Of a stretch of 64,000 bases of DNA, positions 1-7,744 are shown in pieces. Below the pieces are notes generated by a model, which made no database searches, was not told where the DNA came from, and worked only from the letters and a program-made list of their open reading frames with translations. Made by a program: the position numbers and the translations under genes. Numbering within the stretch: position 1 is the first letter of the stretch; every line of letters begins with the position of its first letter. The stretch is taken from positions 138,912-202,911 of the forward strand of contig JACWEO010000001.1 of assembly GCA_014653355.1 (NCBI GenBank), written 5' to 3'. This DNA is from Pelagibacterales bacterium SAG-MED47. Its GTDB lineage: Bacteria > Pseudomonadota > Alphaproteobacteria > Pelagibacterales > Pelagibacteraceae.

Positions 1-52
1 AATTGGCAATATTTCCACAGCCAATAATAGCTAAACTTAAATTTTTCTTCAT
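1..52 (-). CDS. Gfo/Idh/MocA-type oxidoreductase, N-terminal fragment (cut by window edge)
   Basis: Only the first 17 codons are present; the gene runs off the left edge on the minus strand. The translated start (MKKNLSLAIIGCGNIAN) is the beta-strand plus GxGxxA-like dinucleotide-binding loop that opens Gfo/Idh/MocA family NAD(P)-dependent sugar dehydrogenases. It starts 10 bases after the stop of the methyltransferase gene and is read in the same direction, so it probably belongs to the same transcript. The substrate cannot be inferred from so little sequence, and another Rossmann-fold enzyme is possible. Confidence 0.6.
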   Translation of the reverse strand, partial: MKKNLSLAIIGCGNIAN

Positions 53-62
53 AAAAATTTTT

Positions 63-869
63 TTAAACTTTTTTTTTTGCTATTACAAAATAATGTTGAG
101 CCCAACTTTTTTTTTTATCAAATCTATCCAAATAAAAAAGCAATATATTAATTAAAAAAGTTATGATTCTAAATATAATTCCTATGGGAAAAACAATGCA
201 TTTTATAAACATATTTTTTTTGTTTGTATCAAAGATTGATGCAACCAATTTATTTAATATGGTACCAATCAAATGAAAACCTCCTCCAGACTTGGTTAAT
301 GATTCTGAAATCATACCATTTTCTTTTAAAAGGTATTCAAGGCCTGGACCAAGGTAATTAAAATAATTGTGAGGCAACATATGTTCACCTCCACATTGTG
401 GTACAGTAATTATAAAAATACCATCATCTTTTAAAATTCTACTTACTTCTTTAATAACATTTTTTGGGTCATAAACATGCTCTAAAACATCTGAACAAAG
501 TATAAGATCATAGGATTTATCTTCTCTAGGTATTTTTTCATTAATATTACAATAAAAATCGTGTTTTACATCTAAAACATCATATTTCATTTCTTTTATA
601 ACTTCATCACTGTCACAGCTTTCATATTTTACTTTGTTAAAATAGGCTCTATATGGTTGATGTCCTGCACCTACATCAAGTAGAGTTTTACCCTCAATAT
701 CATACTTCTTAGCTATCTCTTTAACAAATTTAGTAACAAAGTATCTCCCATATCCTGATGGAGGAAACTGTAAAAGATAATTAATCTTATTTATCGCTCT
801 ATCTGGTATCTCATCATATGAGTTGAGTTTTCTTTTTAATTTTGAATTAATTAATTTTAATATCATCAA
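63..869 (-). CDS. Class I SAM-dependent methyltransferase
   Basis: This 268-residue protein has a Methyltransf_11-like core. Motif I (LLDVGAGH, residues 63-70) binds the SAM carboxypropyl part, an acidic strand end lies near residues 86-89, and the motif DVLEHV (127-132) is typical of small-molecule and sugar methyltransferases. A hydrophobic segment near residues 225-245 may associate with membrane. It is read away from the convergent phosphoramidate genes on the same strand as three of them. In Campylobacter the Cj1415-1418 set is also accompanied by methyltransferases, so methylation of the phosphoramidate is a reasonable inference. A sugar O-methyltransferase is the alternative. Confidence 0.75.
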   Translation of the reverse strand: MMILKLINSKLKRKLNSYDEIPDRAINKINYLLQFPPSGYGRYFVTKFVKEIAKKYDIEGKTLLDVGAGHQPYRAYFNKVKYESCDSDEVIKEMKYDVLDVKHDFYCNINEKIPREDKSYDLILCSDVLEHVYDPKNVIKEVSRILKDDGIFIITVPQCGGEHMLPHNYFNYLGPGLEYLLKENGMISESLTKSGGGFHLIGTILNKLVASIFDTNKKNMFIKCIVFPIGIIFRIITFLINILLFYLDRFDKKKSWAQHYFVIAKKKV

Positions 870-918
870 ATAAATTGTTTGTGGGTATATTTTAATTACA
901 TAATAGTGAAAATATTGA

Positions 919-937
919 TAAATAAAACCTTTATTTA
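919..937. promoter_or_regulatory. AT-rich inverted repeat between divergent genes
   Basis: TAAATAAA-ACC-TTTATTTA is a perfect 8-bp inverted repeat in the 96-bp gap between the divergent methyltransferase (start 869) and CysC-like kinase (start 966). Its position would suit an operator or overlapping divergent promoters. At this base composition such palindromes also arise by chance, so support is weak. Confidence 0.2.
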
Positions 938-965
938 GACATTTATAAAATTTAAAAAAATTATT

Positions 966-1499
966 TTGAAAAAATTGAATAAAAAAAAAGGGATTTTGTT
1001 TTGGATTACTGGACTTTCTGGTTCGGGAAAATCAACCTTAGCTAAAAGAATATTTCCGTATATAAAAAAAAAATGTGGCCCCAGCGTTTATCTTGATGGA
1101 GATACTATGAGAAAGATTTTAGAACTTTATGATTATTCATATAGAGGAAGAGCGTCTAATTTAAAAAAATTTAATAGAATTGTTAAACTTTTAACTGACC
1201 AAGGAATAAATGTAGTTTTTTCTTTGATTGGACTGATGAACAAACCCAGGGCTTGGAATAGAAAGAATATAAAAAAGTACGTAGAGATTTTTATAATGTC
1301 AAATGTAAAAAAAATAATTTCAATTGATAAAAAAAATATATATAAAAAAAACAAAAATGTTGTAGGCGTTACAATTAAGCCTCAATTTCCAAAAAAACCA
1401 GATATAATAATTAACAACACTTTTGACAAAAGTTTTAAATCTTTGGAAACTGAATTACTTATGAAAATTAAAAAACTGTTAATAAAAAAAAGATATTAA
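966..1499 (+). CDS. CysC-like kinase, probable cytidine diphosphoramidate kinase
   Basis: This 177-residue P-loop kinase of the APS kinase (CysC) family has a Walker A motif GLSGSGKST (residues 16-24) and LDGDxxR (43-49), the nucleotide-substrate hinge of CysC. The start is TTG at 966. Its neighbours are homologues of Campylobacter Cj1416, Cj1417 and Cj1418. Cj1415, the CysC-like member of that set, phosphorylates the 3'-OH of cytidine diphosphoramidate rather than APS. No ATP sulfurylase is present, so the phosphoramidate role is preferred over sulfate activation. The gene is convergent with the other three and overlaps the cytidylyltransferase 3' end by four bases, unlike the co-directional Campylobacter arrangement. 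Confidence 0.8.
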   Translation: MKKLNKKKGILFWITGLSGSGKSTLAKRIFPYIKKKCGPSVYLDGDTMRKILELYDYSYRGRASNLKKFNRIVKLLTDQGINVVFSLIGLMNKPRAWNRKNIKKYVEIFIMSNVKKIISIDKKNIYKKNKNVVGVTIKPQFPKKPDIIINNTFDKSFKSLETELLMKIKKLLIKKRY

Positions 1500-2209
1500 A
1501 TTAGTTTATTAGCTGCTTTTATATCTTGAACGGTATCTATTTCATGCCAAAAACTTTTATATTTTTGATATCTTAATTTCAAAAAATTTTTGTTAATTGC
1601 TAGATTTAAAAAAGAGGTCATATCAATACTAGGTTGTTTTAATTTTTTATAAAATCTAAAAAGCCTAAAAAAGGTTTCCCTTCTTAATTTTATCAATCCC
1701 ATGAATTGATATTTTGGAAGCTTTTTAGAATTTAATTTAGTACCAATTTTATATATATAATCTTTTTTTATAATGATATTTTCGGCATCTAATATCATTC
1801 TTGAAAATGACATTCTCTTAAGCCAATTTTTTTTCCAATTTATATTCAGGGGTAAAAAATCAATATTTTTTTTTAACATTTTATAAATTTTATCATCAAA
1901 AATTATATCTCCATAACAAATAACCACACTAGCTTTTACCTTTTTGTTTGCCAAAAACATACTATGAACCATATTTGATTTTTTGTAATTTTTATTGAAA
2001 ATCATTTTAAATTTTTTGTTTGTTACAATATTAGAAATTAATTTCTTTTTGTATCCAGTTATAACTATCTTTTTTTTAAATTTATCAAAAAATTTTTCAT
2101 TATGTTCAAATATAGTTTTATCTTTTATTTTTGTAAGGCATTTTGGTTTATTTCTATTTATCTTTGGTAGTCTCGAACCACGACCTGCAGCTAAAAGTAT
2201 TAATTGCAT
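1496..2209 (-). CDS. Nucleotidyltransferase, probable CTP:phosphoglutamine cytidylyltransferase
   Basis: This 237-residue LicC/RfbA-type nucleotidyltransferase has the N-terminal loop LAAGRGSRL (about residues 6-14), followed by NKPKCL (20-25) with the catalytic lysine, GD at 100-101, and a C-terminal HEIDT (222-226) with metal-binding acids. In Campylobacter, Cj1416 transfers CMP from CTP to the amide phosphate of L-glutamine phosphate. The identity here rests on gene context: it lies between a Cj1417-like amidotransferase (10-base overlap) and a Cj1415-like kinase. The family also includes choline-phosphate cytidylyltransferases, which is the main alternative. Confidence 0.8.
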   Translation of the reverse strand: MQLILLAAGRGSRLPKINRNKPKCLTKIKDKTIFEHNEKFFDKFKKKIVITGYKKKLISNIVTNKKFKMIFNKNYKKSNMVHSMFLANKKVKASVVICYGDIIFDDKIYKMLKKNIDFLPLNINWKKNWLKRMSFSRMILDAENIIIKKDYIYKIGTKLNSKKLPKYQFMGLIKLRRETFFRLFRFYKKLKQPSIDMTSFLNLAINKNFLKLRYQKYKSFWHEIDTVQDIKAANKLI

Positions 2210-2811
2210 TTAAAAAATTTTTTTAATATTTTTTTTTCAAAGTCCCTTAAATGTGTATATCTCTCGGGATGCCACATTATTCCCATTAATTTTTTATTAT
2301 TACTTAAAAAACATTCTACAAAATCATCTTGAGTTTTTGCAAGAATATTAAAAGTTTTAGGGAGATCTGAAACTTCAATTCCAAAGTTATGATAAGAATT
2401 TACTTTAATAATTTTTTTTTTAGTTAAGGATCCAAAAATTGAATGATTTTTTCTTACGTGATTTTTAACTCTTTTTATTTTTCCACCAAAAAATAAATTA
2501 ATTTTTTGAGCACCTCTACAAATGCCAAGCAATGGAATTTTTCTTTTTTTTGAAAATTTAATTAATTTATCCTCAACCCTGGATCTATCATCATTAATCT
2601 TTGGATTTCCACCAGGTGATAAAATAATTCCTTTTATTCTAATCTTGTTTTTTAAAATATTGTTTACTATTTTAAGATTATTCGGAATAAGCAACGGTAT
2701 CATTTTTAAATTCAAAATTAATTTTATAAATCTTACATCTAAATTGTCTCTTAATTCTTTAAATTTACCAATTCTATCCAAACGTTGATTGATCAAAATT
2801 AAATTTTTCAT
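2200..2811 (-). CDS. Class I glutamine amidotransferase-like hydrolase, probable gamma-glutamyl-CDP-amidate hydrolase
   Basis: This 203-residue single-domain class I glutamine amidotransferase fold is related to PuuD. The nucleophile elbow GICRGAQ places Cys at residue 98, and MWHPE gives His181 and Glu183, completing the triad; SPGG (65-68) fits the oxyanion loop. No synthetase domain is attached, so it acts as a hydrolase. In Campylobacter, Cj1417 cleaves CDP-L-glutamine to cytidine diphosphoramidate and glutamate. The start codon overlaps the stop of the upstream kinase gene by one base, indicating translational coupling. A generic gamma-glutamyl hydrolase is possible but less likely in this setting. 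Confidence 0.85.
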   Translation of the reverse strand: MKNLILINQRLDRIGKFKELRDNLDVRFIKLILNLKMIPLLIPNNLKIVNNILKNKIRIKGIILSPGGNPKINDDRSRVEDKLIKFSKKRKIPLLGICRGAQKINLFFGGKIKRVKNHVRKNHSIFGSLTKKKIIKVNSYHNFGIEVSDLPKTFNILAKTQDDFVECFLSNNKKLMGIMWHPERYTHLRDFEKKILKKFFKCN

Positions 2812-5093
2812 TAATTTATAAAATCTACTTTTTTGTCTTTACAATTTATATTTAAAATTTTGTGACTAATAATTCTATTAAAATTTTTTTCACCAACACC
2901 TATAAGTGCTGGTAGATTAAGTTCAGAACATCTTATTGCCATATGAGAGTTTAGACCACCATATTTAGTAACAAGACCTTTTATATTTTTATTAAACAAA
3001 AAATCAAAACCTGGATCTGCATTTTCAACACAAACAATTCCCTCATAATTTAATTTTATTTTATTTTTATCAAATACAATAATTTTAGATGTAATTGATT
3101 TATCTGATAAAAAGTTAATTTTATCGTAATTTTTTATTTGTACGAATAAGTCTTCTGTATCCCTAATTACATCTGGAAGATATATATCTTTAGTAGAATA
3201 ATAATCGTCTTTATTTTCCTTTATATGTCTTTTCAATGATAAAATATTTTTGTCAGTAGTTAAGTTGAAATACATTTCCATAATACGACTTATTTTTATA
3301 TAAGAAAGTTCATTAATTTTGAGGTTATACCTTTTTCCTAATTTGGTTAAATTTTTAAAAATTAAATCTATACTTTTACTAAACACAAATTTTGAATACT
3401 CTCTATTTACTATTGAATTTTTTATGAAATCAAAAAGCTCCTTATTTGATTTGTATATATTGATTCTTTTTATTGGTGCACTTAACCTCACATTTTTATT
3501 TGAACTTTGAGTAGCGGTCTTTTTTAATTTTTTACCAAAATACTTATTAAAACCATCTTTATAATTTAAGGATGTTATTTCATATGTTCCGGGTCTTAAA
3601 TGACCATACTTTTCAAGAAACTTATTCTTTGATAATTTCGATAGATCATATTTCATCTTAGAAGTTATAGTGTTAATTGAAGAAAGAAATTTAATTTTTT
3701 CCTTCTCAGAAATTGCTTTAATTTCTTCTAATGAATTTAATAATTCCATCGCTATAAAACCACATCTTGCAAGTCCAGCAAAAGCAAAAGTTCCATATTT
3801 TTTACAATCCTCAATTAGCCAATAAATTTTATCAATTTCATAAAGATTTGAATTTTGAATCAATTTTTGTCTTTTTTTTAAAATTTCTATTTTTTTTATG
3901 TCCTCATCTTTTTTAAAAAGAGCAATTTTATTTATTTTAGCTAATTCATTATAAAATTGAGATATTTCTTTTTTTGTAAGGATATTTGCCAATTTCTCTT
4001 TCATTTTTTTTTTCGATGAAAAAGTAATGCACGTAAATAATAATTGAAATTCAATTTTGTCATGAAGAGAACTATCTAAGTTAAATCTATTTAAATAATA
4101 ATTTACAATCTTGTTTGCAATTTTATTATCTAAATTTTTAGGTAACCAGGAATTAAAATCAATTCTTATATCCACGTAAGGAGTGCCATAAAAAGTTGTC
4201 ATCAAGTGAAATTGATCCAGTTCTCTGTAACCATAATTCGCTCTGTTTTGTGACCAGACATGGTCAGTAATAAGTTCTTGATATAGAGATAATGATAATG
4301 GTTTTGGTTTTGACCCAATTATTTCTGCAGGGTTCCAATCTGGCATTACTCCAAAAAAAGTAGTTTTACCCATTAGATCGGGATGTTTTTGTTTTAATTT
4401 ATCTATTTTTTTTTTTAGACTAAAAAAATAATTCGTATCAAATTTTTTATTAACTTTTGCCTTTGGAACAATAAGTTTTCTTACCTGAAGTATATATACC
4501 TCTTTTTTTTTCCCAATAGCAAACTCTATATCTAAATCATTTTCTTTTGTTAAATTTCTAATTTCAAGAAAAGCTTTGTAAAGTTTGAGAAATTTGTTAG
4601 GTAAATTATAATTTTTATTTTCATAAAATTCTATAGAATTAGAACCACCCTTTCCTGATGTTACTACATCTGTTTCATTTCCATCATAGTAATTTATATT
4701 GATAGTTTTTGAGTAGTTTTCTAAGTTTCTTGTAAGCAAAACTCCAGAAAATTTAATTTTTCTTATCATTTTTTGAACAAAAAAAACTTCATTTCTTAAT
4801 TTTTTTTTACCTTTTATTAATTCGTCAATTGATTTTTTAATTGAAAAGTAATCATTAGCTTTGACATTTAAAAAACTTTTATATTTACCAGCATTTGATT
4901 TTAGTTTTGTATCTTCGTTTTTAAATGATGATCTAATAGCTATTAAATTTTTTTTAAATTTTTTAGAAATTTTAAAAATTATTTTTTTCTCATTATTCAG
5001 ATAGTCCCTACAGTTAAAGATAATTAATTCAGGAATAATAGATTTTTTTAACCTTAAGTTTTTAAGCGTTTCAGATTTAGATTTAAATTTCAT
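2811..5093 (-). CDS. PEP-synthase-like dikinase, probable L-glutamine kinase
   Basis: This 760-residue relative of PEP synthase and pyruvate phosphate dikinase has an N-terminal ATP-grasp domain with RSS at 54-56, ED at 60-61, a glycine-containing loop at 67-77, and DIE...LQVR at 188-205. The C-terminal swivelling domain carries GGLNSHMAIR with the phosphoryl-carrier histidine near residue 717. It lacks the PEP/pyruvate TIM-barrel domain. That is the layout of Campylobacter Cj1418, which phosphorylates the amide nitrogen of L-glutamine using ATP and releases AMP and phosphate. It is first in a three-gene minus-strand operon, so this would be the committed step of phosphoramidate synthesis. 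Confidence 0.85.
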   Translation of the reverse strand: MKFKSKSETLKNLRLKKSIIPELIIFNCRDYLNNEKKIIFKISKKFKKNLIAIRSSFKNEDTKLKSNAGKYKSFLNVKANDYFSIKKSIDELIKGKKKLRNEVFFVQKMIRKIKFSGVLLTRNLENYSKTININYYDGNETDVVTSGKGGSNSIEFYENKNYNLPNKFLKLYKAFLEIRNLTKENDLDIEFAIGKKKEVYILQVRKLIVPKAKVNKKFDTNYFFSLKKKIDKLKQKHPDLMGKTTFFGVMPDWNPAEIIGSKPKPLSLSLYQELITDHVWSQNRANYGYRELDQFHLMTTFYGTPYVDIRIDFNSWLPKNLDNKIANKIVNYYLNRFNLDSSLHDKIEFQLLFTCITFSSKKKMKEKLANILTKKEISQFYNELAKINKIALFKKDEDIKKIEILKKRQKLIQNSNLYEIDKIYWLIEDCKKYGTFAFAGLARCGFIAMELLNSLEEIKAISEKEKIKFLSSINTITSKMKYDLSKLSKNKFLEKYGHLRPGTYEITSLNYKDGFNKYFGKKLKKTATQSSNKNVRLSAPIKRINIYKSNKELFDFIKNSIVNREYSKFVFSKSIDLIFKNLTKLGKRYNLKINELSYIKISRIMEMYFNLTTDKNILSLKRHIKENKDDYYSTKDIYLPDVIRDTEDLFVQIKNYDKINFLSDKSITSKIIVFDKNKIKLNYEGIVCVENADPGFDFLFNKNIKGLVTKYGGLNSHMAIRCSELNLPALIGVGEKNFNRIISHKILNINCKDKKVDFIN

Positions 5094-5159
5094 AAAGCAT
5101 CTTCTTTTCTATAAAAAATTATAATAATGTCAAAAATATTAAGCATCTACAATCAGAAA

Positions 5160-5227
5160 AGAGATATTCATCAGTATAATAATATGCTTTTAATTACTAA
5201 TGACGATTTTTATCTCTAAGATTTTTT
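5160..5227 (+). other. Predicted stem-loop followed by a T run in the largest gene-free gap
   Basis: The 277-bp gap 5094-5370 separates the divergent glutamine-kinase and AlkP-superfamily genes. It contains a two-part stem: AGAGATA (5160-5166) with TATCTCT (5211-5217), and inside it TCATCAGTA (5168-5176) with TACTAATGA (5195-5203, one mismatch). Six T residues follow at 5222-5227. It could be a leader attenuator, a terminator of a short transcript or part of a small RNA. I see no ORF or tRNA-like structure elsewhere in the gap. Confidence 0.3.
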
Positions 5228-5370
5228 AACTATTTTTTATCCAAAATAAGATGGCATAGAATAATTTTATTAATGGGTATTGTATATTGTAAGAATTAAT
5301 TTATAAGATGATTTAGATGATTTACCAGATCCCCACAGAATACTAAAAATTATTTAAATAAAATTTTTTT

Positions 5371-6726
5371 ATGAAAATAATTTATCTAATACTTGATGCA
5401 ATTTCTTATCAAGACTCATGGCTTAAAAAAGATACGAAAATGAAATACTTAAGAAATATTTCCTTTGAAAGTTTAAATTTTCATAATCATTATGCAGTTA
5501 CTCATAATACAATTGGTAATTGTGCAGCTTTATTAAGTGGGTTAAGTCCAACTCTAACAAATGCTGTTGGAAGATTGCAGAGTTATGATGAAAACCAATA
5601 TGGATATTTACAAAATGTTTTAAAAGAAAATGGTTGCTCCACTCATTTTATGACACCTTGTAAATTCATTTACTCTCCTGACCCTAATTATAAATTTGAA
5701 TTTGATTCATTTTCTGTTTTATCTCCATCACTTGCAGAATACAGAGTCTCTGCAGAACAATTGAATAACCAACAATTTTTTAAAAAAGTAAAAGAGTTAA
5801 GTTCAGTAAAAGACTACTTTTTAGGATTACATTATGTCGATTGTCATGAGCCTTACGAGACCCCTTTAAATAATAAATTAAAAAATAGATTTTTATTTCC
5901 TAATATTCGAAAATTTCTTTTTACGTATGAAAATATTTTTTATAGAATCCCAAGGAGAATATTAAGATTGTATCTCAAACCATCAACTATTCTAAAAAAT
6001 ATTTATATGTATAAAGAGTACCCACATCTAAAAAATCTAAAGTCTAACCCTCTCGGTCCTCTCTTAAGTCCAGAAAGATACAGTAATTTTTACCAAAAAT
6101 GTTGGGAGGATGAAGATTTATACAAAGAATTTGTTGAAATGAAGTTGTTAGCTACAGAATATCTAGATGAACAAATTTCCAAATTTTTAAATTATATTAA
6201 AGAAAACTCTCCTAAGGATACAATTATATTTTTTTCATCTGATCATGGAAATAATGGAGTTTTATCCCCTAATTTTATAAAAAAAAATGGTCCATTAAAT
6301 GAATTGAGTACTCATATTCCACTTTCAATAATAACCTTTGACGATGAGCTTAAAAAAAAATTTAATGTTAAGGGGGATATAAATATTTTTAGTTCACACA
6401 CTGATTTTTATAATACTGCACTTAGGTTATACAATATACCAGTAGAAGAAAATGAATTCGAAAAAAATTTACTAAATATGTCTGATCAAGAAAGATTTAT
6501 CCTTTCGGAGATACATGATAATAGAAAAAAACATGTTCAAACAAGGCTTGTTTCTCAAAATCAGATAATTGATTTAAGAATTAAGCCAATAAAAAACCCT
6601 GAAAACTGGCTTTTATATAAGAAAGAAGATTTATTAAATAATCCCTCGAGTGAAGAATTTAATATATATGAAAATTATAAAAAAAAATATAATGATTATT
6701 TTAGTCGAAGAAAAAAACAAAATTAA
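5371..6726 (+). CDS. Alkaline-phosphatase-superfamily (sulfatase / phosphotransferase-like) enzyme
   Basis: This 451-residue protein has the sulfatase/phospho-transferase fold. D9 in the first strand (IYLILDA) is a metal ligand, and the THNTIGNCAALLSG segment (44-57) supplies a Thr nucleophile (T44 or T47) in place of the sulfatase formylglycine cysteine. SSDHG (D291, H292) and a later SHTDFYNTALRLYNIP segment provide the remaining metal-site and fold signatures. There is no signal peptide and no N-terminal membrane domain of the EptA or LtaS type. It starts a plus-strand gene run and is divergent from the glutamine kinase, which makes a phospho-group transferase on the glycan possible. A phosphatase or sulfatase is the alternative. 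Confidence 0.7.
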   Translation: MKIIYLILDAISYQDSWLKKDTKMKYLRNISFESLNFHNHYAVTHNTIGNCAALLSGLSPTLTNAVGRLQSYDENQYGYLQNVLKENGCSTHFMTPCKFIYSPDPNYKFEFDSFSVLSPSLAEYRVSAEQLNNQQFFKKVKELSSVKDYFLGLHYVDCHEPYETPLNNKLKNRFLFPNIRKFLFTYENIFYRIPRRILRLYLKPSTILKNIYMYKEYPHLKNLKSNPLGPLLSPERYSNFYQKCWEDEDLYKEFVEMKLLATEYLDEQISKFLNYIKENSPKDTIIFFSSDHGNNGVLSPNFIKKNGPLNELSTHIPLSIITFDDELKKKFNVKGDINIFSSHTDFYNTALRLYNIPVEENEFEKNLLNMSDQERFILSEIHDNRKKHVQTRLVSQNQIIDLRIKPIKNPENWLLYKKEDLLNNPSSEEFNIYENYKKKYNDYFSRRKKQN

Positions 6727-6756
6727 ATTTTAGTTTCACTTCACGAAGAGTATTGA

Positions 6757-7737
6757 ATGAAAAAAAAAGTTCTTATCACCGGTTGTGCTGGATTTATTGG
6801 CAGTAAGTTGGCTGAAAAATTATTAGAAATTAAAAAATTTAAGATTTATGGAATTGATAATCTAAATGATTATTATGATAAAAAACTTAAGAAAAAAAGA
6901 TTATCTAATTTAGACTATAAATCAAATTTTAAGTTTTACAAATTGGACCTAAATAATAAAAAACTACTATCAAAAAATTTTAAGAGAAATAAGTATGACT
7001 ATGTTATTAATTTAGCTGCACAGGCTGGGGTAAGATATTCTATAACTAATCCAAGAAAATATTTTGACTCTAATTTATCAGGATATTTCAATATTTTAGA
7101 AGAATGTAGGCTTAACAAAGTTAAGTTTCTTTTTTTTGCTTCATCTAGTTCAGTTTATGGAGATCAGAAAAAAATGCCTCTTAAAGAAACAATGAATACT
7201 GATACTCCAAAATCATTTTATGCAGCAACAAAAAAATCTAATGAAATTATGTCGTATAGCTATAGCAAGATATATAAAATGAATATCGTTGGACTTCGTT
7301 TTTTCACTGTTTATGGTCCATACGGTAGACCCGATATGACACCATTTAGTTTTGTTAAAAACTTTTATAAAAAATTACCTATTAAAATTTTTAGTTTTGG
7401 AAAACACAAGAGAGATTTTACTTATATCGATGATGCTGTAATTACAGTAGTAGATTTATTTACTACTTTAATCGGAAAAAAACATAAATCTTTTTATGAA
7501 GTTTATAATATTGCAAAAGGAAAATCAGAAAAATTGTCAGATTATATAAAATATTTGGAATATGAATTAAAATCCAAATTTAAAAAAATTTATATAAAAG
7601 AACAACTAGGTGATGTAAAGAACACATTCGCTGATACAAATAAAATAAGAAAAATAATTAAGTATAAGTCAAAAGTTAATTTAAAAAGTGGAGTTTCAAA
7701 GTTCGTTTCTTGGTATAAAAAATATTATAACAATTGA
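6757..7737 (+). CDS. UDP-glucuronate 4-epimerase-like SDR
   Basis: This 326-residue extended SDR has the NAD-binding TGCAGFIG (8-15), the YGIDNLNDYYD signature (31-41) characteristic of UDP-glucuronic acid 4-epimerases, SSSVYG (130-135) and the YxxxK pair Y155/K159. The family converts UDP-GlcA to UDP-GalA in the cytoplasm for capsule and LPS. It lies between the AlkP-superfamily gene and an ABC exporter on the same strand. No UDP-glucose dehydrogenase is seen in the window, so the substrate must come from elsewhere. Related UDP-hexose epimerases cannot be excluded. Confidence 0.8.
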   Translation: MKKKVLITGCAGFIGSKLAEKLLEIKKFKIYGIDNLNDYYDKKLKKKRLSNLDYKSNFKFYKLDLNNKKLLSKNFKRNKYDYVINLAAQAGVRYSITNPRKYFDSNLSGYFNILEECRLNKVKFLFFASSSSVYGDQKKMPLKETMNTDTPKSFYAATKKSNEIMSYSYSKIYKMNIVGLRFFTVYGPYGRPDMTPFSFVKNFYKKLPIKIFSFGKHKRDFTYIDDAVITVVDLFTTLIGKKHKSFYEVYNIAKGKSEKLSDYIKYLEYELKSKFKKIYIKEQLGDVKNTFADTNKIRKIIKYKSKVNLKSGVSKFVSWYKKYYNN

Positions 7738-7744
7738 TACAAAA

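Noticed and set aside
966-1499. APS kinase of sulfate assimilation (cysC)
   Set aside because: No sulfurylase or reductase is nearby and its neighbours are the phosphoramidate set; CysC family membership alone does not prove APS as substrate.
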